From Eudromia elegans (Eukaryota; Chordata; Aves; Tinamiformes; Tinamidae): DNA of 64,000 nucleotides. Where the stretch lies: assembly GCA_003342815.1 (NCBI GenBank), contig PTEX01000060.1, positions 880,244-944,243 on the forward strand, given 5' to 3'. The notes under the pieces are model-generated. The model searched no databases, was not told where the DNA came from, and was given only the letters and a program-made list of their open reading frames with translations. The translations under genes were made by a program, and so were the position numbers. Shown here piece after piece: positions 1-12,906 of the stretch. Positions within the stretch are counted from its first letter, which is position 1, and each line of letters opens with the position of its first letter.

Positions 1-23
1 AAAAAAAAAAAAAAAAAGAAAAA
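1..23. repeat. A-rich homopolymer at window edge
   Basis: Seventeen A, one G, then five A open the window. It could be the tail of a feature lying outside the window to the left, but nothing to its right looks like a retroelement body. Treated as a simple A tract. Confidence 0.8.
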
Positions 24-2311
24 GGCAAGGTAAAAAGCACAGTAACTTATTCCACATTAATGATACTCCCTCTTCTGCCTTCAGTTAAAAACCTGCCAGC
101 ATACTTGAGAATCTAAAAGCCTGTAAATAACATGCTTAAAATCATCAAGTTTCTGAAGGATGCATATATATCGTCCAAGCAAGAAGAAAGAATTTTAGCA
201 TAACACAATAAACCTGTATATTCCCTATCCATGACGTTTAGCCCACTTCAGTGAGTGCGCCTATAACAAGACACAAAAGGAATGGGAACTAAAAATTGAG
301 CTGCCATAAACTTGGGAACTTAGCATTATTCCGTAGGTGTATTATGCTAAATGGCTTGCCCCTTATTGATTCACACAGTTATTAATCAGAAAAGCCTGAG
401 TATATAATCCCACCTGATCTGTAGGTCCTTGGAAATGACAGCTAAAGCTGGCAGCTGGCTTAGTGGGAGAACGGTGGGATGAAAAAAGCAAATGAATATC
501 ATGTTGCATTATTCATATAATTCTGCTAGCAGACACACAGGACTTCCATTAACCACTGTTGATCAAGAGCAGGACTCGGGATAAAAGATAAAATACTGCG
601 AGGAGGCTGTGCAAGCCTATTGCCATTTTGTTGTTGTTCTTTTTTCTTTTCTCTCTCTGTTATTTTTTTTTCTAATGTATGTGTGACCTGTAGCAGTTTG
701 CCTGGATATCCAGCTTCTGTCCATCAGAGGCATGGGCAGTTCCTTCTGATTTTCCTCCAGCAATGTAAAAGAATGTTTAAACATTGATTTTGATCACAAA
801 AAGCTGTGCCACAAGGAAGGAATAAAAACTGGTGTGGCAAGTGCATATATACATATATTGCTATAGGTAAAACTGTCTGCATAATTAAACACCGAGGACA
901 AAGAGCACGCTTGGTGTTCAGCCGTATCTAGACACTGTTGTTATCATGATGGTGTCCAGAAACATAGTCCAGATCATAGTCAAGGGACCTTGACTGAGCT
1001 CCCTGCAATTCAGATGAATGATAGATGGAGGGAGAAGTGCCAGCCTCCACAGAGCGAAGCAGCAGTAAGACAGGGCTGGGCGGTGGCACCTTTTGCTTCT
1101 CAGCCTGGTGGTGTCTCCGGTAGGGATTCAAGCGGCCTAACCTCAGTCCGTACAAATGTAGCATCTAAAGTGAACTGAGCACTAAAGCCAGCCGCAGCCC
1201 ACGCAGAGCGAGGTACATTCAGAGAACAGTTGATCCTGTCCCGAGACAGAGTAAAACATATGGGAGACAGGAACTATTCTTTGGCAATGCTTCTCTTTCT
1301 CCCTTTACTATTGAAGGAAACTAAAAGATTAATTTAAACTATATGCCTAAATTTTAATCAAGTTATCCCAATTGATTCCCCTGGCCCATAGTGCAAATTT
1401 CAGTCTGCTAGATATACTGCACTGGGATCTGCACATAGATGTGGATATTAACCAAATATGCAAGACACATTCATAGGCACAGGTGTATAAGGACAACCTA
1501 ATTTAAACTTTTACTTCTCCATGTGAATGCCGAAGTAATAGGTTTGATTTTAAAGGACTTGAGAAGTAACTTGGTCCTCTTGTTTGAAACCTTTGGCCTC
1601 ACTTCATGTTTTATTTGCCTCAAATTTTATTTTTAAAGATTTTTTTTCCTTCTTTATACTGCAGCTTTCCAGCCTAAATTTAGACTGACTCAAGGCTTAT
1701 GGTGCACCTGTGTCATCTCTTTCACATCTGTAATTACAGAAAATGAATACAAAAGTGAGCAAATTGTATTATGGCCTACGACCCTGCAGTCTTTCCTGGG
1801 AACACATTGCAGGCATTTCTGAGGGCACAGCACAGATCCTGACCACTCAGCACCCTGAGCATGCAGCATGGGGCTCTACCCAAGCGGCACACCACTGCGC
1901 ATTTTTCAGGCTGCCTTGTTTTACTCTGCCAGGGAAAATAGCTTTCTCTTGTACTGGTAATGTGTAGTTTATGGTCTATGAATAATGTATGTTTCCTGTG
2001 TTAACTCTTTGCGTTGCATTTTGAAGGCGTCGCGCACTCCAATTTCCCGTTTCATGACGGGATGACAAGGAGCAGCAAGGATTACAGAGTTTCTAAGGCT
2101 GATCATTTATTTAAGAAAAGAACTTAAATTCATATAAACACCTTCCCAGATGTATGCTGTGTGTTTTCTCAGGATTAGTGCAGAGTCCAATCCATGGAAA
2201 AAGTGTGTAAAAGAAGGTCACATTCATTCCGTATCCTGTCAAGCTCCCTGCTTCTCACATTCATTAATTTTTCACACAAAAGCCAGATATGAGTCATACT
2301 TTCTCTAACAC

Positions 2312-2338
2312 ACTTATATGTACATTGCACATATAAGT
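2312..2338. repeat. Perfect 10-bp inverted repeat, 7-base loop
   Basis: 'acttatatgt' at 2312-2321 is the exact reverse complement of 'acatataagt' at 2329-2338, with the loop 'acattgc'. The stem is AT-rich. About one such stem with a short loop is expected by chance in a window this long, so no function is claimed. Confidence 0.75.
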
Positions 2339-4276
2339 CAATTTATGTCAGTGAATTAATGTTTAGTCAACAGTCAGTGGGACCTCAGAGGAATATACGC
2401 AATTAAATGAATATGCTACCATTGCAATAGTTGGGGATTTTTCCTTCTGATCCAGAGGGTGGAAAGCTTAAGACTCTATATCCGGATGCATGCTGTTAAC
2501 ACTTTTGATGTATTTATATGCTTACCAATAAAAATGGTCATTTCTGCAGGAGATCAGCAGAACTGGGTGTGGAAACAGGTTGCACAGTTTGTCACTGCAT
2601 CTTTGAGAAGCTGGGGCACTTTGAAGGCTGCATATATGGAGTTATATTTAATTTGGATTTTTATTGCAATCATAATTTTGATACACACATAATTAAAAAT
2701 TGTGTAATTCCCTGATCTGTGAATCTTTTGTTTTGTGCCTCCTCTTTAACATAGCAATATACAATTATGTCTTATGCTATGATATAGGGAATTGCAGCAA
2801 CAGGAACAAGAGTTGGGTCAAAGCTTCCCAGCATATTCTTGCTCCTGTTGCTCACAGAAGGATACTAAGGTGGCTTGAATCTTTCTCTGCCTTCTTATTT
2901 TTCTGTGCTCCATCATTTCTGGTCAAAAAAAACATTTTTTTTTTCTACTTGATAAGTTTTTCCTGTTTATACAGATATTTAAGGCTAGCAAATAACATCA
3001 AATACACAAAGCAACCAGTATAGCTCTTAGAAAATGTCTTCCATGTAGAACACAATTTCTTTTTACATCACATCGCTGGTACATGATATGTGAAAATACA
3101 CAACAGAAATTGGTAGGACAGAGATGAGAAATGAATAGGTAACAAAGGCACTTGTGCTGGTAGACAAGGAAAATAATGTACAAAGACAGGAACGGAGATG
3201 AAGGAAGAGAAAGTTGGAATTTAAAAGCAGCAAAGGTGCCAGGAAAGTATTCTTGCAGACTAGCTACAAATGATGGGGAAATACAAAGAACAGAAATGGT
3301 TTTTCACATTAATCAAAAGCTAAAGAGAGCAGGAAAGCTTTAAGGTGACATTTAAGAGAGGACTTGGTGGAATAGAGAGGGTCAGAGTGAAGGAAGAGTT
3401 CCCAAAAGAGGCATCAGCTCAGCTGGAAAAAGAACCCTAATGTATGGAGACTCATCGAGTGGGAAGAGTGATGTAAAGGGTGAGGAGGAACTGCATGTAA
3501 AGCCAGGCAGGTTGCATGGCATAAGCCATGATTTGGCTTCTGGGCTGAGATGAGTAGGTCAAAGTAAGCTTAAGTCATACAAATAAAAGATAATTGTTAA
3601 AACTACTCAAGTACTTTTTAAATGTTTATCCTAGAGTTAATGTATCAATGATGACAATCTCAGGGCATTCTATCCAGGATTCATTAACTGAACCTGAAGA
3701 ATAGGAAATGAATCCTCCTTGCAGAGGATGTGATCAGGGACAACTTGCTACTTGGGCACTCTGAAATTGGAGGCATCAAAAACAATAACCTATGATGAAT
3801 GTAACGGGTAGTTTATCAGATTTATTTGCTTTGGTTTCACTATATGGAGCTCTACTTGCTGTCTTAATTATTTAGACTGTGAATGATCATGTTTAAAGGT
3901 CTCGCATGCAGCACAGTAAGAAACATTTTCAGCTGTAGTGTGTAACTGCACTTTGGGCTGGGTTATACTTGGGGTCGGCACGTCTTGACTAGCCCCTTTG
4001 AGCCTCAATAATGTTATAACTTTGATCTAAAAAGAGAAATGAAGAATGGAAGTTTCTGAAAACCTGACGGGGCAGAGGAGAAATCTTCTTTGGTAACGAT
4101 CTATAGGAAACATCAGAAGCAGTTGGGAGGGAATCTAAGAAATACTTTTTATGTTCAGATAAAGAAAAGAAACCTGATTTGTTTGAAGAAATCCAGATGG
4201 CTGTTTCTGTGTGGAAAGGTTTCACTCAGTTCTGGTCTCAGTATTTGTTTAGGCTTTGGTCTAACAAATCATTTAG

Positions 4277-4294
4277 GCATGCAAAGCATGCAAA
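4277..4294. repeat. Tandem 9-bp duplication
   Basis: 'gcatgcaaa' occurs twice with no spacer. Each copy holds 'atgcaaa', seven of eight bases of the POU octamer (atgcaaat). This may be a chance microduplication; the octamer match is incomplete. Confidence 0.7.
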
Positions 4295-5985
4295 AAAAGT
4301 CCCACCAGAAGCAGTGACTTGTAAGTCGTCTGGACGAAGCAATTGCTCAGAGGCTTCACTGGCTCTTTCTTTGCAGAAAATTCATCTGGTTGCTAAGGTA
4401 ATGTTTTCACAAGCCAGTAAAATGGGTGAGGGCCTGTTTTCTTGCCTTGAAGATAAATGACGTGGCGCGGCTCACATTCATGTAGCTAAGGCTCGTGCTT
4501 CCACTGTGTGGGAACGTGCAGACTGGCACAGGTCAGAGCCAGGCCAGCACCTGGCCACCAGCTAGATAGCAGGGACTGCTGCGGGGTCACCCTCGAGCCT
4601 GCCCCCAGTCCTCACTGCTCCAGTTACTGCGTTTTGGGGGCTTTGCCTCCTACTTGGTGTGAAATCCTCACGTGGTAAATTCTCTAGGACTGTGTTTTTT
4701 AAATGACACATTTTGAGACTTTGCCAGGATGGATTCTGCCATGCTGGCAGAGGGCTGATCTCTGGGACACGTCTGCTGCAGAAGTACTTAGCACTGCACG
4801 CAGTATGGTGATAGATACCGAAGATGCATCTTAAGGTAAAAACCCCGGATCTGTCTAGCCAAAAGAGGTTATACAACTATACACACCATAGATATAATTT
4901 CACTTAGATTTGATCTCTGACAGTGAACCTTCAAGCTGTGGGGAAGACATCTTAATAACAAACTATGTGGCTGGTAAAATGCCATCGTGTAAAGAAGAGT
5001 TAAACTGAAGAGGAACAGCGGCTGGCTCAAAAGGAAATATGTGCAGCCTGAACTTTGCTTTACAATAAAGAGAAAATATGCCGGCTGTAAGCTGGAGCAC
5101 TGTGTAATAACACAGCCCCACTACATTTCAAAGCTGTTTTTAATGAACTCTGGCTATCTATCTAATTTCTGCTCTTCTGCATGCTTGCTAAGAATGATTT
5201 TATGATTCTTTAAGAGGGGAAAAAAAAAAGGTAAAACATCTGACTGTCTGCAGTATTATGGGTTTATTTTTCTCTTCACTTTCTTTGGTGTAAATAAATT
5301 GCAATATGTTTTAGGGAAACAACAAACAACTGTCAAAGGTGTGTTAAATTAAAAATAGATGGGGTAATTCAAGTGAACATCAGAGGAGAGTTTTATATTG
5401 GAAAAGGGAAATAAATGTCCTGAATAAGGCAATTCCAGATAGTACTGATGAATGTGATACAATGAGAAAATGATGAAGTGTCACTTAAACTAAAATCAAA
5501 CTGGACCTTACAAGAAGTGACGTATACTGCATATGAAAGTATTTTTAAATCAACTTTCTGGCAAAGCGTGATGGAGGAAGACTATCTTATGTTTTATATA
5601 GATGGAATTAGCCTGGGTCATCTGCATTTTTTTTCTGATAGAAGAAATGAAAGATACAAGAAGAAAATAATATTAAAGGAATGCTTATTGCACTTTCAAC
5701 TCTAATGGCAACCAATATACTCCCTCAGAGTACATTCACTTTAGAATTCATCTCATGTAGCTTTGGGAATGGCTTCAGTTATCTAAATATGAGCCTTTAG
5801 TGCTGTTCTGTATGTCTGAAGCCCCTGACGCAGTGTGGGGCTTGCAGATATGGCATGATATTTCAAGAAAAATTCATGTGCTTCTGAAGAGCAACAGGAA
5901 ACCATGTGGGATCCAATACATAGTAAATGTTACTAGGAGTCTATTTTTAGGCAATTAAATCTCCTGGAAAATATCTAAAATGTAT

Positions 5986-7850
5986 GGGTGGTTCCAGGCT
6001 CAGGCACCTAAATTTAGATGTCTGCAGGTGTTTTAAGTAGCCAGACTGCTGTTTGGGCTGGTGGAGACCTATTTGGAATGCTAAATAGAGCCTCCAGACC
6101 AATTTAGGTGACTCTGTGGTAAGCTCTAAAGCGGGGAGGCAGTTCTCAAAAGAGGGGTGTTTAATGTTGTTTCAGGTACTTTGAGGTTTTCTGCCTGTTC
6201 TCTGCTGCTGTTGTTTTCCCACAAACAAAAAAAAAGCTGTTGTTTTCCCACAGACCTTGTATCACATCTATCCTTCCCAAAAATGTTCCAGACAGTCCCG
6301 CATTGCTCTTTAGGCTTCACAGACTCCTTTACCTGGGAGCCTAATCCAATTGCACCCCCCCCACTCTAAAGACCTGAAGGGCCAGTGAAGGCATGTTGAG
6401 TCTCTGGGACATCTTCAAAGGGCAGCACAATATCTGTGGGACAGCTGGTGCTCAGCAGAGAGGCAGCAAGGTACCTGCATATACACAACAGCCTCTCAAA
6501 TGGCATTTGTTGCCTGGCTGTGCCCTGGTTTCGATTGACTGTAGCAGAGGTTTAGACACCTAGCATAGCTGCAGACTACCCTTGCTTGTTTTCATCAAGA
6601 GAGTTTTGTAAGCAGATACTGCACGGCAGGGTAGAGATGACCGAGAACACACAATTTGCCACTAGCCAGCCATTATATTTTGTGATCCTTGCAGGTTTGC
6701 CAATTGTTTTTAAGACCTTCTTCAGTCAAGGAAGGACTAGGCAATTCAGCTGGTCTGATTCAGCAAAATCATAACTGGGTCTGAGGGTGAGATCCATCTG
6801 TGCAGTGATAGATGAGCCAGATGGAGAGAATAGACATTGGTGTTATCATAGACATCGCTGGGGTTTTGTTGCCCGAGTGTAGGTGCCTGATAACATTTTA
6901 GGTGTTATAGTCCCAGCTAGCAGCCCAGAAGGATGCTGGAGGCCGCAGTGATGCTTGGATTGGACCTTATGCTACAAGGCTTAGGTATAACTGCAAATGC
7001 TGCCATCACACATTTGGGTGGAGGAGTGGAGAGACTATCAGTATTCTTCACACTCAGTCTGGTAAGGAATATGCTGTCATTTAAGACATACAGCTGAGTT
7101 ATTGACCGTGTAAGTGATTGTCAAAGATTCTGTATCATTAAGAAAAAAAATAGTAGCAAGTTCCCTAGATGAATTTCCAGATGGTTAATTGCATTCCAGC
7201 TATCTACAGCAAGATAAATATGTGAATATAATACAAAAATGCACTCAGAAGTCTTGAGAAAATTCTAGTAAAAACTTACTTAACTGACTCAGTTACTTTG
7301 TCAAGTCTCCAGATGTGTCATAAGACTCATACATTTTATTCTGGTACCTAATAGAAGAAGGCTGACATTTGTAAAAGCATTTGCAGGCTGAATTTCCACA
7401 TTTTTCAGTGAGAATTTGCCATCTATTCTCTTCCAAGTCTGTCTCCCAGTTCCAGGGTTTCAAGTGCAACATTAACATTTCCACTCTGATGTGTTTGGTT
7501 GTGTGGCAGTCATAACTGGTGGAACAGCAGGTACATACATTCCTAGTGAGCCAGCCCTGACAAATGCTAATCCAGAAAGGGAGTCAGATGGTCTGTGGCT
7601 GGACTGGACCCTGGTGGCTACCACGGGAAGAACTATCCACCCGTGTGAAGCCTCTTTCCTCCATTTGGTGCAATTGCTGCCGTCAGCAGAAACAAGTTCT
7701 ACCTTGGGAGAGCAAGGGCGGTACCTAATGCCTGCAGGAGGCAGCCTCCCTGCGCCAGATTTAGCAAGGGATTTAAATGCCTGGAGATACTCGTAGCCCA
7801 GGATTTTACAAAAGCATTATTGATTTAGGCAAATTCCTGATTATGAAAAA
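5986..7850. other. Possible old interspersed repeat remnants (taggtgcctaa-like)
   Basis: Several places carry variants of a motif I associate with an old amniote repeat rich in 'taggtgcctaa' and 'tttgaggatctgggcc': 'aggcacctaaatttag' near 6003, 'taggtgcctgataac' near 6881 with 'ttaggtgttatag' just after it, 'agatttagcaagggattt' near 7758 (read on the other strand), and 'gcccaggattttacaaaag' near 7797 followed by 'tttaggcaaattcct'. The spacing is irregular and divergence is high. The family name is not assigned, and the boundaries are only rough limits. No gene is seen in the interval. Confidence 0.35.
6207..6252. repeat. Direct repeat of 17 bp around an A run
   Basis: 'gctgttgttttcccaca' is found at 6207-6223 and again, identically, at 6236-6252. 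The 12 bases between are 'aacaaaaaaaaa'. The structure fits slippage or a local templated duplication at the A run. Confidence 0.85.
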
Positions 7851-8473
7851 TGCTTTAATCCCTGCATGTATTCCCCTGCACCTGTTGGTGCCTATATTAC
7901 AGAACTGTTTGCAAAAGGGAACTTTATACTAAGGAATGTTGACATTTCAAAACCATATTTGCTCTTTTACTCTGAAGTGGAATCAAAATATGAAACATTG
8001 ACGCTGTCATTGCAGTAGAGTTTCTATATTTCAGTTTAATTAATTAGAAGTGTTTCATTTTTAAAGCATTCAAACATAAGAGTGTAAACCTATGTAATAT
8101 CAATTATAATACAAATATGTACAACAAAGGGATTAACTGAGTATAAAAGCTGAAATAAGACCTGACGTATGTTAACTGTAACAACACAAAAATTTAATTA
8201 CATTAGAAACATTTTCTTCTTTTTTTCCTAGAAAAAATGTAATAAAATTCTGTGTGTTTTCACAAAACGTATAAATTTAAAGGTAACCACATTTTGTAAT
8301 GGAAAATCTAATCTGTTGGAATAGCCTGATCAGTCTCAGTGAGGACTTTCAACCTGGCCCCATAAATCTTTACATTCACTCTCCTAACATAGGCGTCTCA
8401 TACCTGAACAGAGGGTGGAGTAGATTCTTAGACATTTTACAGTGTTTTTCAAGTTTTTAATTCCATTTTATAC

Positions 8474-8488
8474 ATATATATATATATA
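8474..8488. repeat. (AT)n microsatellite
   Basis: Fifteen bases of alternating A and T inside an AT-rich segment, followed by a short A run. Confidence 0.8.
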
Positions 8489-9288
8489 AAAAGTGGTAGA
8501 AATATCCTGTGTAAAGGATACTTCTTTCAATGTTTTTGTTTTAGGTATTAGAAGATGTCAAAAAAACCCTAACTTGCTAGAAGAAAAAGCAGAAAGATTT
8601 TCTTTCCATGTGTTTGGAACTCTTTCCCTTCTCCTTCTTGCCTTTTAGCAGTTAGAAAATGGATCTGCTATTTATTTTTTAATCATGCACGCACACAGCT
8701 GTGTAAAAGAGGTGATTGCTCACCACTGTTGCTAGCTAATGTCACAGTGCACCACTCCCGCTGTTCAGCAATGGGAAGAGCTTTCTAATGAACCTGACAT
8801 CACCAGAAACCATGCTGGCTTTAGATAGTCCAGAAGCATTGTTTAATACAGCCATGGGATTAGCTGCCTTCAGAATATATTGTTTTACTTTCTGGACGTT
8901 CCTTCTTCAAAGGAGGTATTGTAATAAATGTCAGCATTAAGATGATGTGACATATGCATGGTGAGTTTTCAAACAGGGAATCTCTTCTCTGTTAATTGTA
9001 AAGCAGCTATTATTTTTTCCACTGGGATGTGTTCCTTCAGCAGATAGAAAATAGCTCTTCACGCCACTTTTGTTCTGCCTTTTGCTTGATTTCTTTGTGT
9101 TGTTGTTGCTTGTATGGCTCATTCCCTTTGCTAAAGGAAGGGGAAGCACATGGACAAGGCAAAAGAGAAGGGGCAGGCGGAGATATAAAGGGCACAGAGA
9201 TTGAGAGGGAATATTTCCACACGGAAAAGGCCATTGGAGAAGGCCAGGAGCTCACTTTGAGGCGAGCCAACTGGCCAGCTCAGCGCGC

Positions 9289-9343
9289 ACGTTGGGGTGA
9301 CGTGATGCCCTGTCTGGATCAAAGTCCTCAATGACCCCAACGT
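9289..9343. repeat. Spaced 10-bp inverted repeat with CRE-like site
   Basis: 'acgttggggt' at 9289-9298 is the reverse complement of 'accccaacgt' at 9334-9343, 35 bases apart. Directly after the left arm, 'tgacgtga' (9298-9305) matches seven of eight bases of the cyclic-AMP response element. This is a locally CpG-containing patch in otherwise CpG-poor DNA. No promoter can be shown. Confidence 0.6.
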
Positions 9344-12097
9344 CTTTCCTATCGCAACCCCAAGGCCCGTGCTGGCAGTCAAAGGAGAAGGCCACAAGAC
9401 AGGTCACAATTAGCCATATCAAAACCCTTTAAAAAAACGCCTTGCTTCCCTTTCCTCTTGTGCTATATAACAAAAAACTCTTTCTGAGGATATAAAAGAA
9501 CGAATTAGAACACACTTATTTTTTAAAGATTTTTCTCAATTACATGATCTAAGTTTCTGCTTTGAAAATATATTTTTTCCAACCTTAAGCTTTAAAAAAA
9601 AGCTTTAGAAGTAAATACTTGAAAATGAACCAACACTTTTCTTTCTGAGTCAAGTGATACACTTTGTTTGATCCAAAATACTCTTTATCATTTTTGAGGA
9701 GTGGCAGGAGGCAAGATAGGAATCTGTTAAATGCTTTTGTTCCCACACGCCATAAAGCCTTACTAAGTCTGAAGTTAAATTATTTTAATTGTTAACTGCC
9801 TCAGCCCCTTGAAGTCTGTGCTGAAATCTGGAAAGAAAATCCATAATTCACAGACAGTATAAAAATGACCAGGTTAGGTAGGTAAGAAAAACAAGGAAAA
9901 CCTAAAGCTACTTCACATACATAAAATACTTTAACAATTGTCTGAGATAATGGCATTTTCAGGTTCTGCCTTTTATGAGGTATATGGTGCTGTTTGTATC
10001 ACCAACAGAAATTTATTTTGTTTAAAATTGTTTTCTTTTATTTATTACTATGTCTGTACCAACAAATATACAGAAGGATGTTAAGAGTGAGGGATTTCTT
10101 GTGCTCCAAAGGGAGGGGTACAGGAGATCTGGAGATTTTCAACCTAAAACAGGCAGACAGAGGTAAAAGACAGTTAGAAGACGGATTTAAGGGTCCAGTG
10201 CAGGTAATAGGAGCCTGTGGACTCTAAAGAGAAAAGGAGTTCAAAGGAAATAATACCTTACAAGCTGGTAATCTGCAATATAGCAACAGCATATGTCTAT
10301 TGTGATGTATATGGCAGCGATGATGTCAAGGTCCTAGCACAGGTGCAGTCTTCCTTCCTGGTCCAGCATCACCTGTGCCACCACGCTCTGCTCCTTATGG
10401 AGCACTTGGATGGGGTTCCTTCCCTGCCACATCCCTGCCTCAGCTCCTCTGGAAAAACATTGGAAAAGAAGGATGCTGTTTATACGTTTGCAGAGTCCTG
10501 TTTGTGGAAGGGGAAGGAGGCCACATGACTGGAGAGGGAGGAAATCCCACTGCCAGCATGGAGCACACAGACCACTGGCCCCTTCTACTGCACATGCCGT
10601 AGGTGTTGCAAGACTTGATGGCGTTGCCTTTTGAGGGCATCCCTGCCCAAAACTGTCATCTCTCTCTCTACCACTTGTAGCCCTCATGTCTTGGTGGTTT
10701 TTCTCCAACAGAGTATAAACAGAATGCTTATTAGCTACCAGAGAAAACAGGGATGCCTTTGTGCCCATGCCCAAGGTGGTGGGATCCAGGGAGCACCAGT
10801 TGTGGCTTCTGTAGCGAGCAGAGCTGAGCTTTAGCCCAAGCCCTGGAGCTGACCTGCCTGACTTTGCTCATTGCTCGGGTGACCTCTTTGTTCTTTTTGG
10901 TCTGACTTTTTGTATTTTTTTTTGTCTGGGTCTGTATTTTATCTGTCCTAACAGCTGGTCTGGGGATGCTTGATGGTAACAGTTGCAGATCATTTTAATC
11001 TGGGAAACCCCAGGGTGGGTAATATGTGTAATTTATGTGTTTTTTTCCAATTTGGAGAATGGAGAAGTCAGGCTTCTTTTATGATAGAAATTACAGAAAT
11101 TAATAACAAAGAAGGAAAAGCAATGTGGGGCATGACCTAGTCTTTCCTGAAAATAAAGGAATCCAAAGGAAACTGTAAAACATACGATCTCCCCACACAC
11201 CTGCTCTGTCTGCCCCTTCCGACAATACATCCCTGGGGACATGCTTGACTTGCAAGTGCTAAGGAGCTCGCCATATACTGATGCCTTAAAAAGCCACTTG
11301 ATCTGCAGTGTTAGTCAATGTTTTTATTTAGAGGAAATCAATGTGCTCTGGTTGCATCTGCCTTGAAATTCCCCTCGGGACATGGGGTAGGGAAGGCTCC
11401 GGTGCTGTGGCAGTTCAAATAAAACAGAAGAGGCTCTTCTTCCCACAGGGGTTAAATGATTGCACAGCCTCGTGTTAACTGCCCTCGGTTACAAGCTCAG
11501 TGGATAGCTAAGCCTGCTAAATATTGCAGGACATGGCATGGATGCTGAAGGGAGAAAAACAGGTGGAAGCAGTCCAATTTCAAACACTTTACTACCCTAT
11601 TTAGTGCTGCATGTGCAAAGGTGCAGCTTAGGTACCTATTGGTGTTCCGAATGAAGTCTGTGCTGGTTTCTTCTGGCGCACTCTCAGCCCCTGGCCTCCC
11701 AGTCTGGGTTAGGTCCACGGTGCCAGCTGTGATGTAAGTACATGATAGACTGCTCACAGCATGAGCAATGAAAATAATCTGTCAGCATCCTGTTTTGGAG
11801 ATGGGTAGCTGAGGTAGCAGGAGATTAAGTGGACTGCCTGACGTCACGGCAGAAATCTTTGGCAGAGCTGTCAGCTGGGCTCGTTTCTCTTCTGTCCTGA
11901 GCTAGTGCAGTTCACGATAGGGTCCATCCATCATCTCCTGGAAGAGTTCCAAATTTATCTATCAGTGTAACACAGTATGTGGAATTTCTCCCTTTGTGTT
12001 ATTTACAGAACCTGAAAATTAAAAGACTGTTCAAAACAACTTTTATGTGACACTTTTTCATTTCTCATTTTATGGATACTTGACTTCTATCTTGGAT

Positions 12098-12128
12098 TCT
12101 TTTTCTTTCTTTCTTTCTTTCTTTTTTC
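12098..12128. repeat. (TTTC)n microsatellite
   Basis: About five consecutive TTTC units flanked by T-rich sequence. It has the same motif as the large tract at 21278. Confidence 0.9.
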
Positions 12129-12891
12129 AAACACGGTACTTACAGCCGTGGTGTATGGAGAAAGAATAGGCTGTTCAGACTGTCTACTCTGCAAAAATGC
12201 TTTTATTTGGTTCATGTGTACACTTGAGAAAATGGTACCGGTTGGGAGGTGTCATCAATACTTTCAAGGAAGCCACACTTCAAAGGCTCTATAGAACATA
12301 TATATTCAGCTGAATCTGGACTTCTCATCTGTTGCCCTAGGAGCCTCTAGCTTTAATCATATTTGGGATAGTAGATCAAGGTCATTTTCTATTACTTTGG
12401 GTTGACACTCTGCATCTTGTTGCCTCTGCCTCCAGGAGTCAAACCCCTGGGGACAGAAAGGCTCAGAAGGAAACTGTCCTGTGTGCAGAAACAGGGAGCA
12501 AGGAGAAATCTGGGCACATTCTGCTGTGCGCGGGACAAATGTTTCCTACAAATGTCTGTAAGGCAGTGTTGTCCCCATGGATGCATATCGAAGTCTTTCC
12601 TATCAGAGACAGTCTGATGAAATGACTATTGTGAGAATAAAGAGAAGAAAAAGGAGGCATCAGCAAATAACTGAGTCCACTTTTCTAAGGACTCTGAAAA
12701 CTTTTTCTAACAGCTGATTGATCCTGATTAAAGGTGATGGGGTTATTTTTTTCTGACAATCCCTTTAGAATGACAGCACGGAGATTAGGCAGGGCAATAC
12801 AGATGACAGTTAGTACTTTAACTTAGCTATGGTCTGTTACCAAAAGTCAAAGACTGTTCTTGGTGTTAAATAGATCCAGAAAAAAAGACAC

Positions 12892-12906
12892 AGAGAGAGA
12901 GAGAGA
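12892..12906. repeat. (AG)n microsatellite
   Basis: Seven consecutive AG units following 'aaaaaaagacac'. Confidence 0.85.

Larger units (their letters stand above)
24..5985. other. Non-coding AT-rich stretch, no gene seen
   Basis: No open frame here exceeds about 107 codons (2700-3023 plus strand; 104 codons at 4562-4876 minus strand), and neither resembles a known protein or shows flanking splice signals that I would trust. The stretch holds a 10-bp perfect hairpin at 2312-2338 and a tandem 9-bp repeat of 'gcatgcaaa' at 4277-4294. There is no CR1 tail, no tRNA-like cloverleaf and no long tandem repeat. Parts such as 290-620 have the texture of conserved non-coding DNA, but that cannot be tested here. 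Confidence 0.6.
7851..12097. other. Non-coding stretch, GC-richer patch at 10.1-10.9 kb
   Basis: No gene is recognised. The longest open frame is 146 codons on the minus strand (10334-10774), inside a patch that is visibly richer in G and C than its surroundings. Its translation (many Cys, Gly and Pro, no domain motif) matches nothing I know, and overlapping frames on both strands are open too, as expected of GC-richer random sequence. The stretch also holds a short (AT)n run at 8474-8488 and a spaced inverted repeat at 9289-9343. Confidence 0.55.

Noticed and set aside
4277..4294. Tandem octamer (POU) sites
   Set aside because: Both copies match only seven of eight octamer bases; a simple 9-bp duplication explains them.
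10334..10774. 146-codon open frame, minus strand
   Set aside because: It lies in a GC-richer patch where several overlapping frames are open on both strands; no domain or homologue recognised.
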